From: Xanthobacteraceae bacterium | GTDB lineage: Bacteria > Pseudomonadota > Alphaproteobacteria > Rhizobiales > Xanthobacteraceae | NCBI GenBank assembly: GCA_022841625.1 | Contig: JALHRD010000002.1 | Coordinates: 62,001 to 126,000, forward strand | Direction of reading: 5' to 3' | DNA: 64,000 bases | Shown here: piece by piece, positions 1 to 8,407 of the stretch | Numbering within the stretch: position 1 is the first letter of the stretch | Layout: the number at the start of each line of letters is the position of its first letter | The notes under the pieces: generated by a model | Told to the model about the DNA's origin: nothing | What the model saw: only the letters and a program-made list of their open reading frames with translations | Database searches by the model: none | Translations under genes and position numbers: made by a program

Positions 1-862
1 GCTGGCGCCGTACCTCTCAAAAACACTGGGCGCGAAGGTCATTGTCGAGAACCGGCCGGGCGCCGGCGGGCTGGTTGCGCTCAATGGCGTGTATATCGCG
101 CCGCCCGACGGCCTGACGATAATGATCGTCAACGGCACGGCTGCGGTGTTCTCGCAACTCACCGATCTGCAAGGCGCGCGCTACGATCTCGCCAAGATCG
201 GCTACATCGCGACACTGAGCGCGCCACCGTCACTGTGGACCGCCGGTCCGCAAGCGCAAGTCAAGACGATTGCCCAGGCGCTTACGGGCGGACGAAAATG
301 GCGATGGGCCGCGAGCGGTCCGGTCGACAGCTTGTCCGACGGCGCGGCCTTTACCTGCGCGGGGCTGAAGCTCGATTGTCAGATCGTGCTTGGATACAAG
401 GGCAGCAATGATGCCGCGCTTGCCGTTTCACGCGGCGAAATGGATGCGCTGTTCGTCACCGACACGTCGGCCAATACCTATGTTCAGTCAAACGGGCTGG
501 TCCCGCTTGCAACAATCGGTCGCAATCGGTCGCGCTTCTTTCCCGAACTCCCGACCATCTTCGAGGCGGCAAAGCTCGATGCCGAGCAGCAATGGATTTT
601 TGACTTCCGGCATGTGGCGCAAAGCCTTGGCCGGATCCTGGTGGTTCCGCCGGGGCTGACCGAGGACCGCTTGGCCTTCCTTGAGGCGACCGTCAAGAAA
701 GCCCTCAGCGATCCGAGCTTCCTCGCCGAAGGCGAGAAGCGACAACTCTACACCGATTATGTCGACGCCGCCGGAACCCGCAAGAACGCCACCAGCATTG
801 TAACGACCGTCACGCCCGAGCAGAGAAAGCTCGTGCAGGACATCCTCGCCAGAGCGCGGTGA
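1..862 (+). CDS. Bug/TctC-family periplasmic substrate-binding protein, 5' end outside the window
   Basis: The reading frame is open from base 2, so the start codon and signal peptide lie before the window. The first visible residues contain ENRPGAGGLVALN, the ligand-loop signature of the TctC/Bug family (solute receptors for tripartite tricarboxylate transporters). The remaining 286 codons run through the two-lobed binding protein to a TGA stop, with a C-terminal stretch (VVPPGLTEDRLAFLEATVKKALSDP, here abbreviated by position near 640-720) typical of the family. A GTG at 89 is in frame but internal to the conserved domain and is not the start. The ligand is unknown. No TctA or TctB membrane gene is visible, and the next gene points the other way. 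Confidence 0.85.
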   Translation, partial: LAPYLSKTLGAKVIVENRPGAGGLVALNGVYIAPPDGLTIMIVNGTAAVFSQLTDLQGARYDLAKIGYIATLSAPPSLWTAGPQAQVKTIAQALTGGRKWRWAASGPVDSLSDGAAFTCAGLKLDCQIVLGYKGSNDAALAVSRGEMDALFVTDTSANTYVQSNGLVPLATIGRNRSRFFPELPTIFEAAKLDAEQQWIFDFRHVAQSLGRILVVPPGLTEDRLAFLEATVKKALSDPSFLAEGEKRQLYTDYVDAAGTRKNATSIVTTVTPEQRKLVQDILARAR

Positions 863-887
863 GGGCTCGCGGCGCAAACGCTTCCAT

Positions 888-1769
888 TCAGGATTTCGCC
901 TTGCGCAGGTGACGTGGCTCCGCGTTCGCGTGATGCAGGAAACTCGCGATCAGCGGCCGGGTCCGGCGTTCCGCCAGGCAGGCGACATGGGCCTCGGTGA
1001 ACATGGCGAGGTCGCTGACCGGGATAACTTTGAGGTTCTGATGGGCCATCATGCCGGCGATGCCTGAATCCGAGATTGCGCCGACCCCGATACCCTGCAT
1101 GACCGCGGCGACCACGCCTTCGAGGCTGGTGGTTTCGAGGATCGGCTGGATTTTCACACCGGCTTCCTTCAGCGCGCGATCGAAGGCGCCGCCGGTGCGC
1201 TGTATGACGCGATGATCCTCGAGCTCCTTGATGCGGATGTTGCGCCGTTGCGCCAGCGGATGATCGATCTGGACGATGATATTGATGCGATAGCGTTTGT
1301 AGAACGCGGAGAAGAACCGCGGATCGTCGGTTGGGTCGCCGATGATGCCGGCGTCGAAATCGAAGTTGAGCAGGCCGTGCAGCACGTCGGCGGCCGAAAC
1401 CAGCCGCACGTTGAGTCGCAGATTAGGAAATTCCTTGAGCATTCGGGCGCAAATTTCCATCGCGTCGAGCGGCCGGATCGCGCCGATGCGGAGCGCGCCG
1501 GTCTCGCGCGCTTGCGCGGCACGCAACAACTCGATCGCTTCCTGTTCGCGGCCGAACAGGCCTTCGGTGATCGCCAGCAACTCCCGGCCGATCGCAGTCA
1601 GTTCGACACGCCGCCCGCGCCGATGAAACAACTCCACGCCGTACTGATCCTCCAGCGCCGAAACGTGCATGGAGACCGTGGGCTGACCGATGTTCAGAAC
1701 CTTGGATGCGGCTGTGAAGCCGCCCGAGCGGGCAACGGCGTGGAAGGCGGCGAGCCAGCGTTGATTCAT
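888..1769 (-). CDS. LysR-family transcriptional regulator
   Basis: A 293-residue protein beginning MNQRWLAAFHAVARSGGFTA, with the classic N-terminal winged helix-turn-helix (QPTVSMHVSALEDQYGVELF, about residues 28-47) and a C-terminal periplasmic-binding-like effector domain (about 90-290). The frame stays open far upstream, but the ATG at 1769 is chosen because homology begins exactly there. It is divergent from the TauD/TfdA dioxygenase at 1947, separated by 177 bases, the usual arrangement for a LysR regulator and its target. The likely target is therefore the dioxygenase and the exporter behind it. The inducer cannot be read from sequence. Confidence 0.93.
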   Translation of the reverse strand: MNQRWLAAFHAVARSGGFTAASKVLNIGQPTVSMHVSALEDQYGVELFHRRGRRVELTAIGRELLAITEGLFGREQEAIELLRAAQARETGALRIGAIRPLDAMEICARMLKEFPNLRLNVRLVSAADVLHGLLNFDFDAGIIGDPTDDPRFFSAFYKRYRINIIVQIDHPLAQRRNIRIKELEDHRVIQRTGGAFDRALKEAGVKIQPILETTSLEGVVAAVMQGIGVGAISDSGIAGMMAHQNLKVIPVSDLAMFTEAHVACLAERRTRPLIASFLHHANAEPRHLRKAKS

Positions 1770-1946
1770 CGATTTTCTCGATGGAAACCTCAAAAAACAC
1801 AATTTCCCAATAGTGCGTCGATGCGCTAGGGTTTGGCAAGCGAGGTGGCGCGGCGGCGGTCGCCATGCCCGCCCTGGGGCCGGAAGATCCCGCAAAATCA
1901 ATCGCTTCGAGAAAACGTTATCAACCGGAAATAAGGAGCTCGCACG

Positions 1947-2813
1947 ATGTCCACCACTGCCGTCAGGCTCGTCTCCGAATCCGCCATGCCGGCCGGGGTG
2001 CGTGTGTCCCAGCTCCAGCCTGCGCTTGGCTCGACAATTTCCGGCTTCCGTTTCGACGGCCGTCCCCTCGACGAAGCGTTTCGCGCCGGCCTGCGCGATC
2101 TGCTGCACAATCGCGGCTTGGTGATCTTCGAACCCGGCACTGTGACGGCTGAGAACTTCACGGCTTTCGCGGGCTTCCTGGGAGAGTTCTTCCACTACGC
2201 GGGCCCCCATACGCCGCGCGCACCTGAAAATCCTGACGCGACCATGATCGACTCGCTCAAGGACAAGAACCTGCGCAATCACATCTGGCACGCCGATGGC
2301 GGATTCCGTCCGGATGCGCCGGCCTTTACTGCGCTGTTTGCGCAGCAATTGCCGGAGTCTGGCGGCGATACCATCTTCAGCAATACGGCGTGGGTCTATG
2401 AGCATCTCGACCCGTTGTTTGCCGCCTATCTTGAATCGCTGACGGTTATTCAGTCAGCCGATGCGACCGGGCACATCACCGACCGTTACCTCGACCCGGA
2501 GGAAGCAACCAAAGCGCGGGTGCGTATGCCGCCCTTCGAAATGCCGCTGGTTCGCGTTCATCCTGAGACGGGTCGGAAGTGGATTGCGGTCAACGAGTCT
2601 TATGTCGCCTATATCAAGGGCGCCAGCCGGATCGTGAGCCAGAACATTCTTGGAATTTTGTTTGATATGATCAAGTCGCCGGAAGCGACTGCGCGCTACT
2701 CTTGGACTCGCGGGGCGCTCGCGATCTGGGACAACCGCGTCGTGCAGCACAAAGGCATCAAGGATTACGGCGGCGGCCGCCGGATCTTGTACCGCGCGAC
2801 CATGACGGCCTAA
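1947..2813 (+). CDS. TauD/TfdA-family 2-oxoglutarate-dependent dioxygenase
   Basis: A 288-residue cytoplasmic Fe(II)/2-oxoglutarate dioxygenase of the TauD/TfdA family. The iron-binding facial triad is visible as His115-x-Asp117 (WHADGGF) and His268 (VVQHKGI), and the 2-oxoglutarate-binding Arg283 follows the distal His by 15 residues, as in TauD. Such enzymes hydroxylate sulfonates, aryloxyacids, carnitine precursors or similar compounds, so the substrate here is not established. The start is supported by AAGGAG about nine bases upstream. It is divergent from a LysR regulator and followed by a TauE-type anion exporter. This pairing suggests sulfonate desulfonation with sulfite export, but that is inference. 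Confidence 0.9.
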   Translation: MSTTAVRLVSESAMPAGVRVSQLQPALGSTISGFRFDGRPLDEAFRAGLRDLLHNRGLVIFEPGTVTAENFTAFAGFLGEFFHYAGPHTPRAPENPDATMIDSLKDKNLRNHIWHADGGFRPDAPAFTALFAQQLPESGGDTIFSNTAWVYEHLDPLFAAYLESLTVIQSADATGHITDRYLDPEEATKARVRMPPFEMPLVRVHPETGRKWIAVNESYVAYIKGASRIVSQNILGILFDMIKSPEATARYSWTRGALAIWDNRVVQHKGIKDYGGGRRILYRATMTA

Positions 2814-2988
2814 GTCCGCGTTTCGGACGCGCCGCGAGAATGATGCGGACTTCCGAACCGCCACACTAGGCGAACATTGCGCCACCGACGCTATCGGCTC
2901 CGCCCTGCGCGCAAGGCATGCGCGCGCATTCACGGGGTGCGCACTGCCCGCTTGATCTGCTACGGGTGAGTGCCACGGGCCTCGCCAC

Positions 2989-3732
2989 ATGACTCTCGCC
3001 GCCTGGGCGCTGATCGGCGCCACCATCATTGTCAGCTCGTTTCTCTCCGGCGTGTTCGGGATGGCCGGCGGCATGGTGCTGATCGGCGTGCTGTTGATCT
3101 ATTTCGATGTCGCGACCGCGATGATCTTCTTTTCGATCATCCAGCTCACCGCCAATGGCTGGCGTGCGCTGCAATGGTGGCGCTACGTGCGATGGGACAT
3201 TTTCTGGCTGTATTGCCTGGGTGGAGCGGTTGCATTCGCCGTCTTGCGGCTGATTGAATTCATCCCCGAGAAGGCGCTGGTTTATCTCCTGCTTGGGGCG
3301 ACGCCGTTTGCGATCGAGCTTTTGCCGAAATCCTGGCGCCCCAATATCGAATGGCGCGGCGTGCCGTTCTTTACCGGGCTATGCACCACGGTCATCCAGT
3401 TCCTGTCTGGCGTGGGTGGGACATTCCTCGACATATTCTTCCAAAAGAGCGCGCTCGATCGCAAAACCACGCTCGCGACCAAGGCGGTGGCGCAGTCCGC
3501 GAGCCACATCCTGCGCCTGGTCTATTTCGTTTCGCTGAGCGGGTTCGGTACTGGACTGGAGCCAACCCCGGTCGTAGCGGCGGTTGTGCTCGCGATTGGC
3601 GGAACGATGCTGGCGCCCTATGTCATCGAGCGCATGACCGATGTCAGTTTCCGGCAGTGGACGCGTTTTGTCATTTTCAGCATCAGCATCGTCTATCTGG
3701 CGTGGGCGGCGCGGCTGTATTGGCTGGGTTGA
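2989..3732 (+). CDS. TauE/SafE-family membrane anion exporter
   Basis: A 247-residue polytopic inner-membrane protein with about eight hydrophobic segments. The glycine-rich GVFGMAGGMVLIG motif near the N terminus is the hallmark of the TauE/SafE (DUF81) family, and a related motif in the second half (FLSGVGGTFLDIFF) shows the internal duplication. Members export sulfite, sulfoacetate or other small organic anions. It lies 175 bases after the TauD-like dioxygenase on the same strand, so it may remove the sulfite or acid that enzyme releases. No strong Shine-Dalgarno sequence is seen; the start is chosen for the beginning of the first membrane segment. Confidence 0.88.
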   Translation: MTLAAWALIGATIIVSSFLSGVFGMAGGMVLIGVLLIYFDVATAMIFFSIIQLTANGWRALQWWRYVRWDIFWLYCLGGAVAFAVLRLIEFIPEKALVYLLLGATPFAIELLPKSWRPNIEWRGVPFFTGLCTTVIQFLSGVGGTFLDIFFQKSALDRKTTLATKAVAQSASHILRLVYFVSLSGFGTGLEPTPVVAAVVLAIGGTMLAPYVIERMTDVSFRQWTRFVIFSISIVYLAWAARLYWLG

Positions 3733-3886
3733 TGCCGGGTGCTTTCGCTGGTCACCTCGTCGGTGAGCTATTCGGTGATTGCGCCTCCGCGCGTACCGGA
3801 CCCGATTATCGATGCGCTGGGCCGCGCCAGGATTGCGTCCCATTGCGGGGAATGTTGGCCGCCGCGGTGGCCGACGCCCAGCTTCC

Positions 3887-4612
3887 TCAGAATGGTGGAT
3901 CGGCAACGACCCACTCGATCTTGGGGCGCCACGGCAATCGCTTTGCGATTGAATTCCGGTAACGGCTAAGCCGCCGCCAGCGAAAGGACTTGTAGAACGC
4001 CTGCCGCTCCATTCCATGCTTGATGTTTTTCGGATGCAACAGCGCGTAGCGCAGCGATTGTGGAAAACGATAGCAACGGCGCATACCGGTCAGATACTCG
4101 TTGAGTGGCATCGTCCAGTATAGGTCCGAGACGTTGCGGAGGATCCTGAATTGATCCTCCCAGAGTGGCTTATGCTTCAGATCATTAAGATCGAAGCTTC
4201 TTGGATGCCGCAACTGATCGTCTTCGTACAGGAAGTTGAAACGCGGAAAAGTGCAGGCGTCGATGTTTGCCCGTGCCATCATCTCGGTAATGCGCGGTAA
4301 TCCGAGGACAATCTCGTCGGAGGGTAGCTCGTCGGGGTCGAGGTAGAAGATGAATTCGCCCCGGCAGAGCGATTTCATGTGGTTGCGTTGTTGCGCGAAA
4401 TTCTTGCCCAATGAGCGCTGGAAAAATCTGAGAGGGGTCTTTCCTTCGTAGCTGCGAATGGCGGCGACGCAGGCCGCCTCGGAGAAATCGTCTAACACCA
4501 CGATTTCGTGGATCAACGGTAGCGCCGGGGTGAGCACCTGCATGAGCCACTGGAATTGCGGCATTTCATTGTGGGTCAGGAGCGCAACACTGACGCTTCC
4601 ACGCGCGGACAT
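3887..4612 (-). CDS. Glycosyltransferase family 2 protein
   Basis: A 241-residue protein of the GT-A/GT2 fold (compare WaaE/KdtX-like proteins). It opens with VSVALLTHNEM, the nucleotide-sugar-binding strand, continues with EIVVLDDFS, and has an acidic DPDE at about residues 92-95 (FYLDPDELP) in place of the metal-binding DxD. It probably transfers a sugar to a surface polysaccharide or lipid. The C terminus is basic (KSFRWRRLSRYRNSIAKR), which may hold it at the membrane. It stands alone and converges with the exporter at 3732. Its base composition looks a little lower in GC than its neighbours, which hints at horizontal origin but is not proof. Confidence 0.85.
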   Translation of the reverse strand: MSARGSVSVALLTHNEMPQFQWLMQVLTPALPLIHEIVVLDDFSEAACVAAIRSYEGKTPLRFFQRSLGKNFAQQRNHMKSLCRGEFIFYLDPDELPSDEIVLGLPRITEMMARANIDACTFPRFNFLYEDDQLRHPRSFDLNDLKHKPLWEDQFRILRNVSDLYWTMPLNEYLTGMRRCYRFPQSLRYALLHPKNIKHGMERQAFYKSFRWRRLSRYRNSIAKRLPWRPKIEWVVADPPF

Positions 4613-4747
4613 AACAGCCTCGTTTCCGGTCGATGGTGTGATATCTGATTTTTTAGGGGCGTGATGCAGTTTTCTTGAGCGTCGAGCCGCCCTCTACAAG
4701 TCGAGGTCTGAGAGGTTGATCCGGCTCCGGGATGCCCGGAGAAACCG

Positions 4748-5377
4748 TTACTGGCTCGCCCACATCACGCGCGCAATCCACGCGATGTCGCGCACCGGCA
4801 GGCTGCGTTCGTCATGGGGGGTGTCGATGGCGCGCAGTTCGATGGTCTTGGCCGTGCGGCGCCTGAGCTCCCTAATCATCATTTCGCCCGCGCGTGTTTT
4901 CACCACCACCCGGTCGCCGCGGCGAATTGAGGCGGCTGGCGAAACCACGACAATCGCGCCGTCGCGATAGATCGGCTCCATGGCACTGCCGGCAATTTCA
5001 AGCGCATAGGTCCGGTCGTCATTGGTGGCTGGGAACGGGATTTCGTCCCAACCTTTTCCAGTCGGGAAGCCGTTGTCGTCGAAATAGCCGTCGCCGCCAG
5101 CCTCGTCAAAGCCAAGCAAGGGCACCGCTCGTGATGGCGGCAGGGCGTCCTCGTCGATGAGTTGCACGAATGCCTCGACGCTGCAGCCGGTGGCGGCCAG
5201 CGACTTCGATACCGACTCGGTCGACGGCCAGCGCGGGCGGCCGTCGGGCGTAATGCGTTTCGACTTGTTGAAGGTGGTGGGATCGAGGCCGGCTTTCTTG
5301 GCAAGGCCGGAGACCGACAGGCCCGCGCGTTCGGCGAGGCGGTCGAGAGCGCTCCAAATCTGCGCGTGGGACAGCAT
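4748..5377 (-). CDS. HTH/S24-like (LexA/C1-type) repressor lacking the Ser-Lys dyad
   Basis: A 209-residue protein with an N-terminal helix-turn-helix (LSVSGLAKKAGLDPTTFNKS) and a C-terminal S24 peptidase-like fold. In the family a Ser in G-x-S-M-x-P and a Lys 37 residues later perform self-cleavage. Here the cleavage block reads AGSAMEPIYRDG, with Ala132 at the serine position, and the lysine position holds Arg169 (MMIRELRR). The 37-residue spacing is exactly that of LexA Ser119/Lys156. The fold seems intact but autoproteolysis is not expected. The ATG at 5377 is preferred to an in-frame GTG at 5404 because it has GAGGA upstream. It is divergent from the DUF952 gene. Targets are unknown. Confidence 0.85.
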   Translation of the reverse strand: MLSHAQIWSALDRLAERAGLSVSGLAKKAGLDPTTFNKSKRITPDGRPRWPSTESVSKSLAATGCSVEAFVQLIDEDALPPSRAVPLLGFDEAGGDGYFDDNGFPTGKGWDEIPFPATNDDRTYALEIAGSAMEPIYRDGAIVVVSPAASIRRGDRVVVKTRAGEMMIRELRRRTAKTIELRAIDTPHDERSLPVRDIAWIARVMWASQ

Positions 5378-5591
5378 CGCGGGATATCCTCGGACCGGTT
5401 GCACGCACGACCATGCGGAATTTTGTCCAATCTATAGGAATTGTAACCGGTAGTTCAATGATCTGAAGCCGCCGCCCGGTCCGTGGCCGCAAAACCCACA
5501 GCCGGCGTGGTCGCGACCCTTGAGCAATCGCTTCGGCTCGGGTCTTACTGGTGCCTCGCCAATCGGCGGAGACAATCAGGGTTGGGGGCGC

Positions 5592-5933
5592 GTGGTCATT
5601 TACAAGATTTGCCGGGCTGCCGAGTGGCGCGACGCCGAGCGGGCGGGGGCGTTTCGCGGCGCTGCTATCGACCTTAAGGATGGCTATATCCATTTCTCTG
5701 ACAGCGAGCAGGTCGCCGAGACAGCGGCGCGGCATTTCGCTGGCCTTGACGATCTTGTGTTGATTGCGGTGGCGAGCGCTGCGCTCGGGCCGGCATTGAA
5801 GTGGGAGCCGTCGCGTGGCGGGGCGCTGTTCCCGCACCTCTACGGCGTGCTGGCGTTTGATGCCGTTCTGTGGGTCAAGCCATTGCCGCTGGGCGGCGAC
5901 GGTCGTCACATATTCCCGGAGTTGGCAACGTGA
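5592..5933 (+). CDS. DUF952-family protein
   Basis: A 113-residue protein matching DUF952 along its whole length: VIYKICRAAEW at the start, GAAIDLKDGYIHFS in the middle, and WEPSRGGALFPHLYG near the end. The function of the family is unknown; the conserved His, Arg and Glu positions suggest a small enzyme related to ADP-ribosyl or nucleotide-handling folds, which is only a guess. The GTG at 5592 places the conserved YKIC motif at residues 4-7, as in homologues; an ATG at 5520 in the same frame would add 24 poorly conserved residues. Its TGA overlaps the GTG of pyrD by two bases, so the two genes are translationally coupled. Confidence 0.82.
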   Translation: MVIYKICRAAEWRDAERAGAFRGAAIDLKDGYIHFSDSEQVAETAARHFAGLDDLVLIAVASAALGPALKWEPSRGGALFPHLYGVLAFDAVLWVKPLPLGGDGRHIFPELAT

Positions 5934-7024
5934 TCTCACTGTTCGAAGCGCTGTCGCGGCCACTGTTGCGGCGGATTGACGCCGAGGACGCGCATGGTCT
6001 CGCGATCCTCGGCTTGCGGTTTGCGCCAATCTTGCCGGCTGCGCGCGATGACGCGCGCCTCACGGTGCGCGCCTTCGGGCTCGATTTCCCCAATCCAATC
6101 GGTATGGCGGCGGGGTTCGACAAGCACGGCGAGGTGCCGGATGCGCTGTTGCGGCTCGGCTTCGGATTCGTCGAGGTCGGCACCGTGACGCCGCTTCCGC
6201 AGCCGGGAAACCCACGGCCGCGCTTGTTCCGGCTGCCGCAAGATGAGGGCGTTATCAATCGTCTGGGCTTCAACAGCGAGGGCGCCGAAGCGGTGCTGCG
6301 CCGGCTTGCCGCGCGCGCCGGTCGCGGCGGCATCGTTGGCGTCAATGTCGGCGCCAACAAGGACTCGGCCGATCGGATCGACGATTATGTCCGTCAGATC
6401 GATATGTTCGCGCCGGTAGCGAGCTATTTTACCTGCAACATCTCTTCGCCCAACACGCCGGGTCTGCGCGATCTCCAGCAGGGCAGCGTGTTCGACGAAC
6501 TGACCGCACGGGTGGTCGAGGCGCGCGCGCGTGTGAGTGTGAAAGCGGGTGCGACACCGGTGCTGATCAAAATCGCGCCCGACCTCACCTTGAGTCAACT
6601 CGATGAGGTGGTCGCAATTGCGCGTCGCCGCAAGGTTGACGGCATTATCATCGGCAACACTACGATCTTGCGTCCGGACTGGCTGAAGGACCGTGAGATC
6701 GCACGCGAGGCGGGGGGGCTATCGGGACGGCCGCTGTTCGCGTTGGCGACCAGAATGCTGGCGGAAACCTATGTTCGCGTCGAGGGTGCGTTCCCGTTAA
6801 TTGGTGCCGGTGGCATCGATTCCGGCGCGACTGCGCTGGCCAAAATCAGGGCGGGGGCTTTGCTTGTGCAGGTCTACTCGTCGCTGGTGTTTCGTGGGCT
6901 GGCCTTGGTAGGTGAAATCAAGACCGCGCTGGTGGAGGCGCTGCGCACGGGCGGACACACCAGCATTGCTGAAATGGTGGGTATCGATGCCGCCAGGATG
7001 ACAGCCGAACCTTGGCCCGAATAG
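5930..7024 (+). CDS. pyrD: Dihydroorotate dehydrogenase (quinone), class 2
   Basis: A 364-residue membrane-associated flavoprotein that oxidises dihydroorotate to orotate in pyrimidine synthesis and passes electrons to quinone. It has the N-terminal amphipathic helix of class 2 enzymes (ISLFEALSRPLLRRIDAEDA), the FMN-binding GMAAGFDKHGE, the catalytic-serine loop SSPNTPGLRDLQ, the lysine strand LIKIAPDL and the phosphate-binding IIIGNTT. The start is the GTG at 5930 overlapping the DUF952 stop; an ATG at 5870 would add 20 residues that lie inside DUF952. The pairing of DUF952 and pyrD is common in related genomes. Confidence 0.96.
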   Translation: MISLFEALSRPLLRRIDAEDAHGLAILGLRFAPILPAARDDARLTVRAFGLDFPNPIGMAAGFDKHGEVPDALLRLGFGFVEVGTVTPLPQPGNPRPRLFRLPQDEGVINRLGFNSEGAEAVLRRLAARAGRGGIVGVNVGANKDSADRIDDYVRQIDMFAPVASYFTCNISSPNTPGLRDLQQGSVFDELTARVVEARARVSVKAGATPVLIKIAPDLTLSQLDEVVAIARRRKVDGIIIGNTTILRPDWLKDREIAREAGGLSGRPLFALATRMLAETYVRVEGAFPLIGAGGIDSGATALAKIRAGALLVQVYSSLVFRGLALVGEIKTALVEALRTGGHTSIAEMVGIDAARMTAEPWPE

Positions 7025-7051
7025 CTTAACCGGCGGCAGCCGCTGCGGTGT

Positions 7052-7351
7052 TCAACGCCCCCTGGGCGCCCGCACCAGTCGCACGATCAGCCAGATCGGG
7101 ACCACGATCACGGCGCCGAGCAGGAAGTAGCGCCACAGCCAGATCACGGCGTCGAACCCCATATCCCAGACGAAGCGGAAAAGGTCCTCGACGCTGCGCA
7201 GGATATTGAATGGGTCGAGGCCGAGCACGCGCAGGACAACGCCCACCAGGACGCACAGCAGCACCAGCCGGAACAGCACCATCAGCGGTGGCCCGCCGAA
7301 GAAACGGGTTACAGCGTTACCGGCCATCGGCCTCTCCGTTGGTAGCGTCAT
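7052..7351 (-). CDS. DUF6460-like small membrane protein
   Basis: A 99-residue protein with two clear membrane segments (about residues 23-42 and 68-92) separated by the conserved linker LGLDPFNILRSVEDLFRF. The family is found in Hyphomicrobiales and has no known function; the YggT-like layout suggests an inner-membrane structural role. The open frame extends to 8032, but that portion is antisense to the methyltransferase. The ATG at 7351 is chosen because AAGAGG lies about seven bases before it and homology begins there. It converges with pyrD and is divergent from the methyltransferase. Confidence 0.8.
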   Translation of the reverse strand: MTLPTERPMAGNAVTRFFGGPPLMVLFRLVLLCVLVGVVLRVLGLDPFNILRSVEDLFRFVWDMGFDAVIWLWRYFLLGAVIVVPIWLIVRLVRAPRGR

Positions 7352-7453
7352 GGGGCGCCTCTTGGTCCAGTCTAGCATGTTCTCCAGCATGCGCGCGTGC
7401 GCGCGACCCATGCAACGTTTATATGGTGGCGGTCCACCCGCGTAGGGGCCCCG

Positions 7454-8404
7454 ATGCAGTTCTTTTCCTCGTCCGGCGACTTGATTGCCGACCGGCGCTT
7501 CGAATTCGCCAAGGATCTTGAAAAGCGCGGCGACTTTGCCGGCGCGGCCGATCTCTATGCGCAAGCAGCCGAAGCTGCGCCTGATTTTGCCTCTGCCTGG
7601 TTTGCGCTTGGTGAAGTCAAAGTGAGACTGGGCGATACCATTGCGGCGATCGCGGCCTTTCGGCGGGCCTGTGCCGCCGATCCGGAGGACCGCCATGGTG
7701 CTAGCGTGCAACTGGCGCGGTTGACCGGCGCAACGGCGCCGATGCCGGCCGGCTATGTACGTGCCCTGTTCGATCAATATGCCAAGCACTATGACCTCTC
7801 GTTGCTGGAGGGACTCGACTATCGCGGGCCGCAGCTGTTGTTCGATGCCGTGTCGGCTGCTTGCGCGGCGCTCGGGCGGGAGTTTTGGTTTGACCGGGCG
7901 CTCGACCTTGGCTGCGGCACCGGGCTCGCCGGCGTGGTGTTTGCGCCGCGCGTTGATTCGCTCAATGGTGTCGATCTTTCCGTGGCCATGATCGACAGGG
8001 CGTGCAGTACCGGCCGCTACAGTCACTTGCATTTAGGCGACACGCTTGAGTTCCTCGCCAGTCAGTACGACGCCTGCGCTGACCTGATCATTGCCGCGGA
8101 CTCTCTGCCGTATTGCTCCGATCTGGGGCCTTTGGCCAGCGCTGTGGCGCGCCTGCTCGAAGGCGCCGGCTTGTTCGCCTTCACGGTCGAGACCCACGAC
8201 TCCGGCGGCGTGATCCTGCGCGAGACGCTGCGCTACGCACACGGCGAGGATCATGTGCGCACCGCGCTGGCCGACGCTGGACTTGATTGCGTTAGCCTGA
8301 CTTCGGCTTCGTCGCGTCGCGAGAAAAGCATCCCCGTGCCAGGACTGGTGGTTGTGGCGGCGAAACTGGCCTCGACCCTGCCGCCGCGGGAGGTTACCTC
8401 TTAG
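7454..8404 (+). CDS. TPR-containing SAM-dependent methyltransferase
   Basis: A 316-residue protein with an N-terminal pair of TPR-like helices (about residues 15-85; ADLYAQAAEAAPDFASAWFA and a second unit) and a C-terminal class I methyltransferase domain with motif I ALDLGCGTGLAG (about residue 153). The substrate is unknown; the TPR part suggests a protein target or partner. It begins at the ATG at 7454 with a weak TAGGGG upstream. It ends three bases before the helicase start and so is probably in one transcript with the helicase and pdeM, which makes a link with the DNA-damage genes possible. Confidence 0.87.
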   Translation: MQFFSSSGDLIADRRFEFAKDLEKRGDFAGAADLYAQAAEAAPDFASAWFALGEVKVRLGDTIAAIAAFRRACAADPEDRHGASVQLARLTGATAPMPAGYVRALFDQYAKHYDLSLLEGLDYRGPQLLFDAVSAACAALGREFWFDRALDLGCGTGLAGVVFAPRVDSLNGVDLSVAMIDRACSTGRYSHLHLGDTLEFLASQYDACADLIIAADSLPYCSDLGPLASAVARLLEGAGLFAFTVETHDSGGVILRETLRYAHGEDHVRTALADAGLDCVSLTSASSRREKSIPVPGLVVVAAKLASTLPPREVTS

Positions 8405-8407
8405 CGG

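Noticed and set aside
1770-1946. LysR-type T-N11-A operator in the LysR-dioxygenase gap
   Set aside because: A weak dyad near 1811-1822 exists but has a mismatch and several equal alternatives, so no site is called.
3739-3969. 76-codon plus-strand frame after the first TauE-type gene
   Set aside because: No domain, and it overlaps the 3' end of the glycosyltransferase on the other strand.
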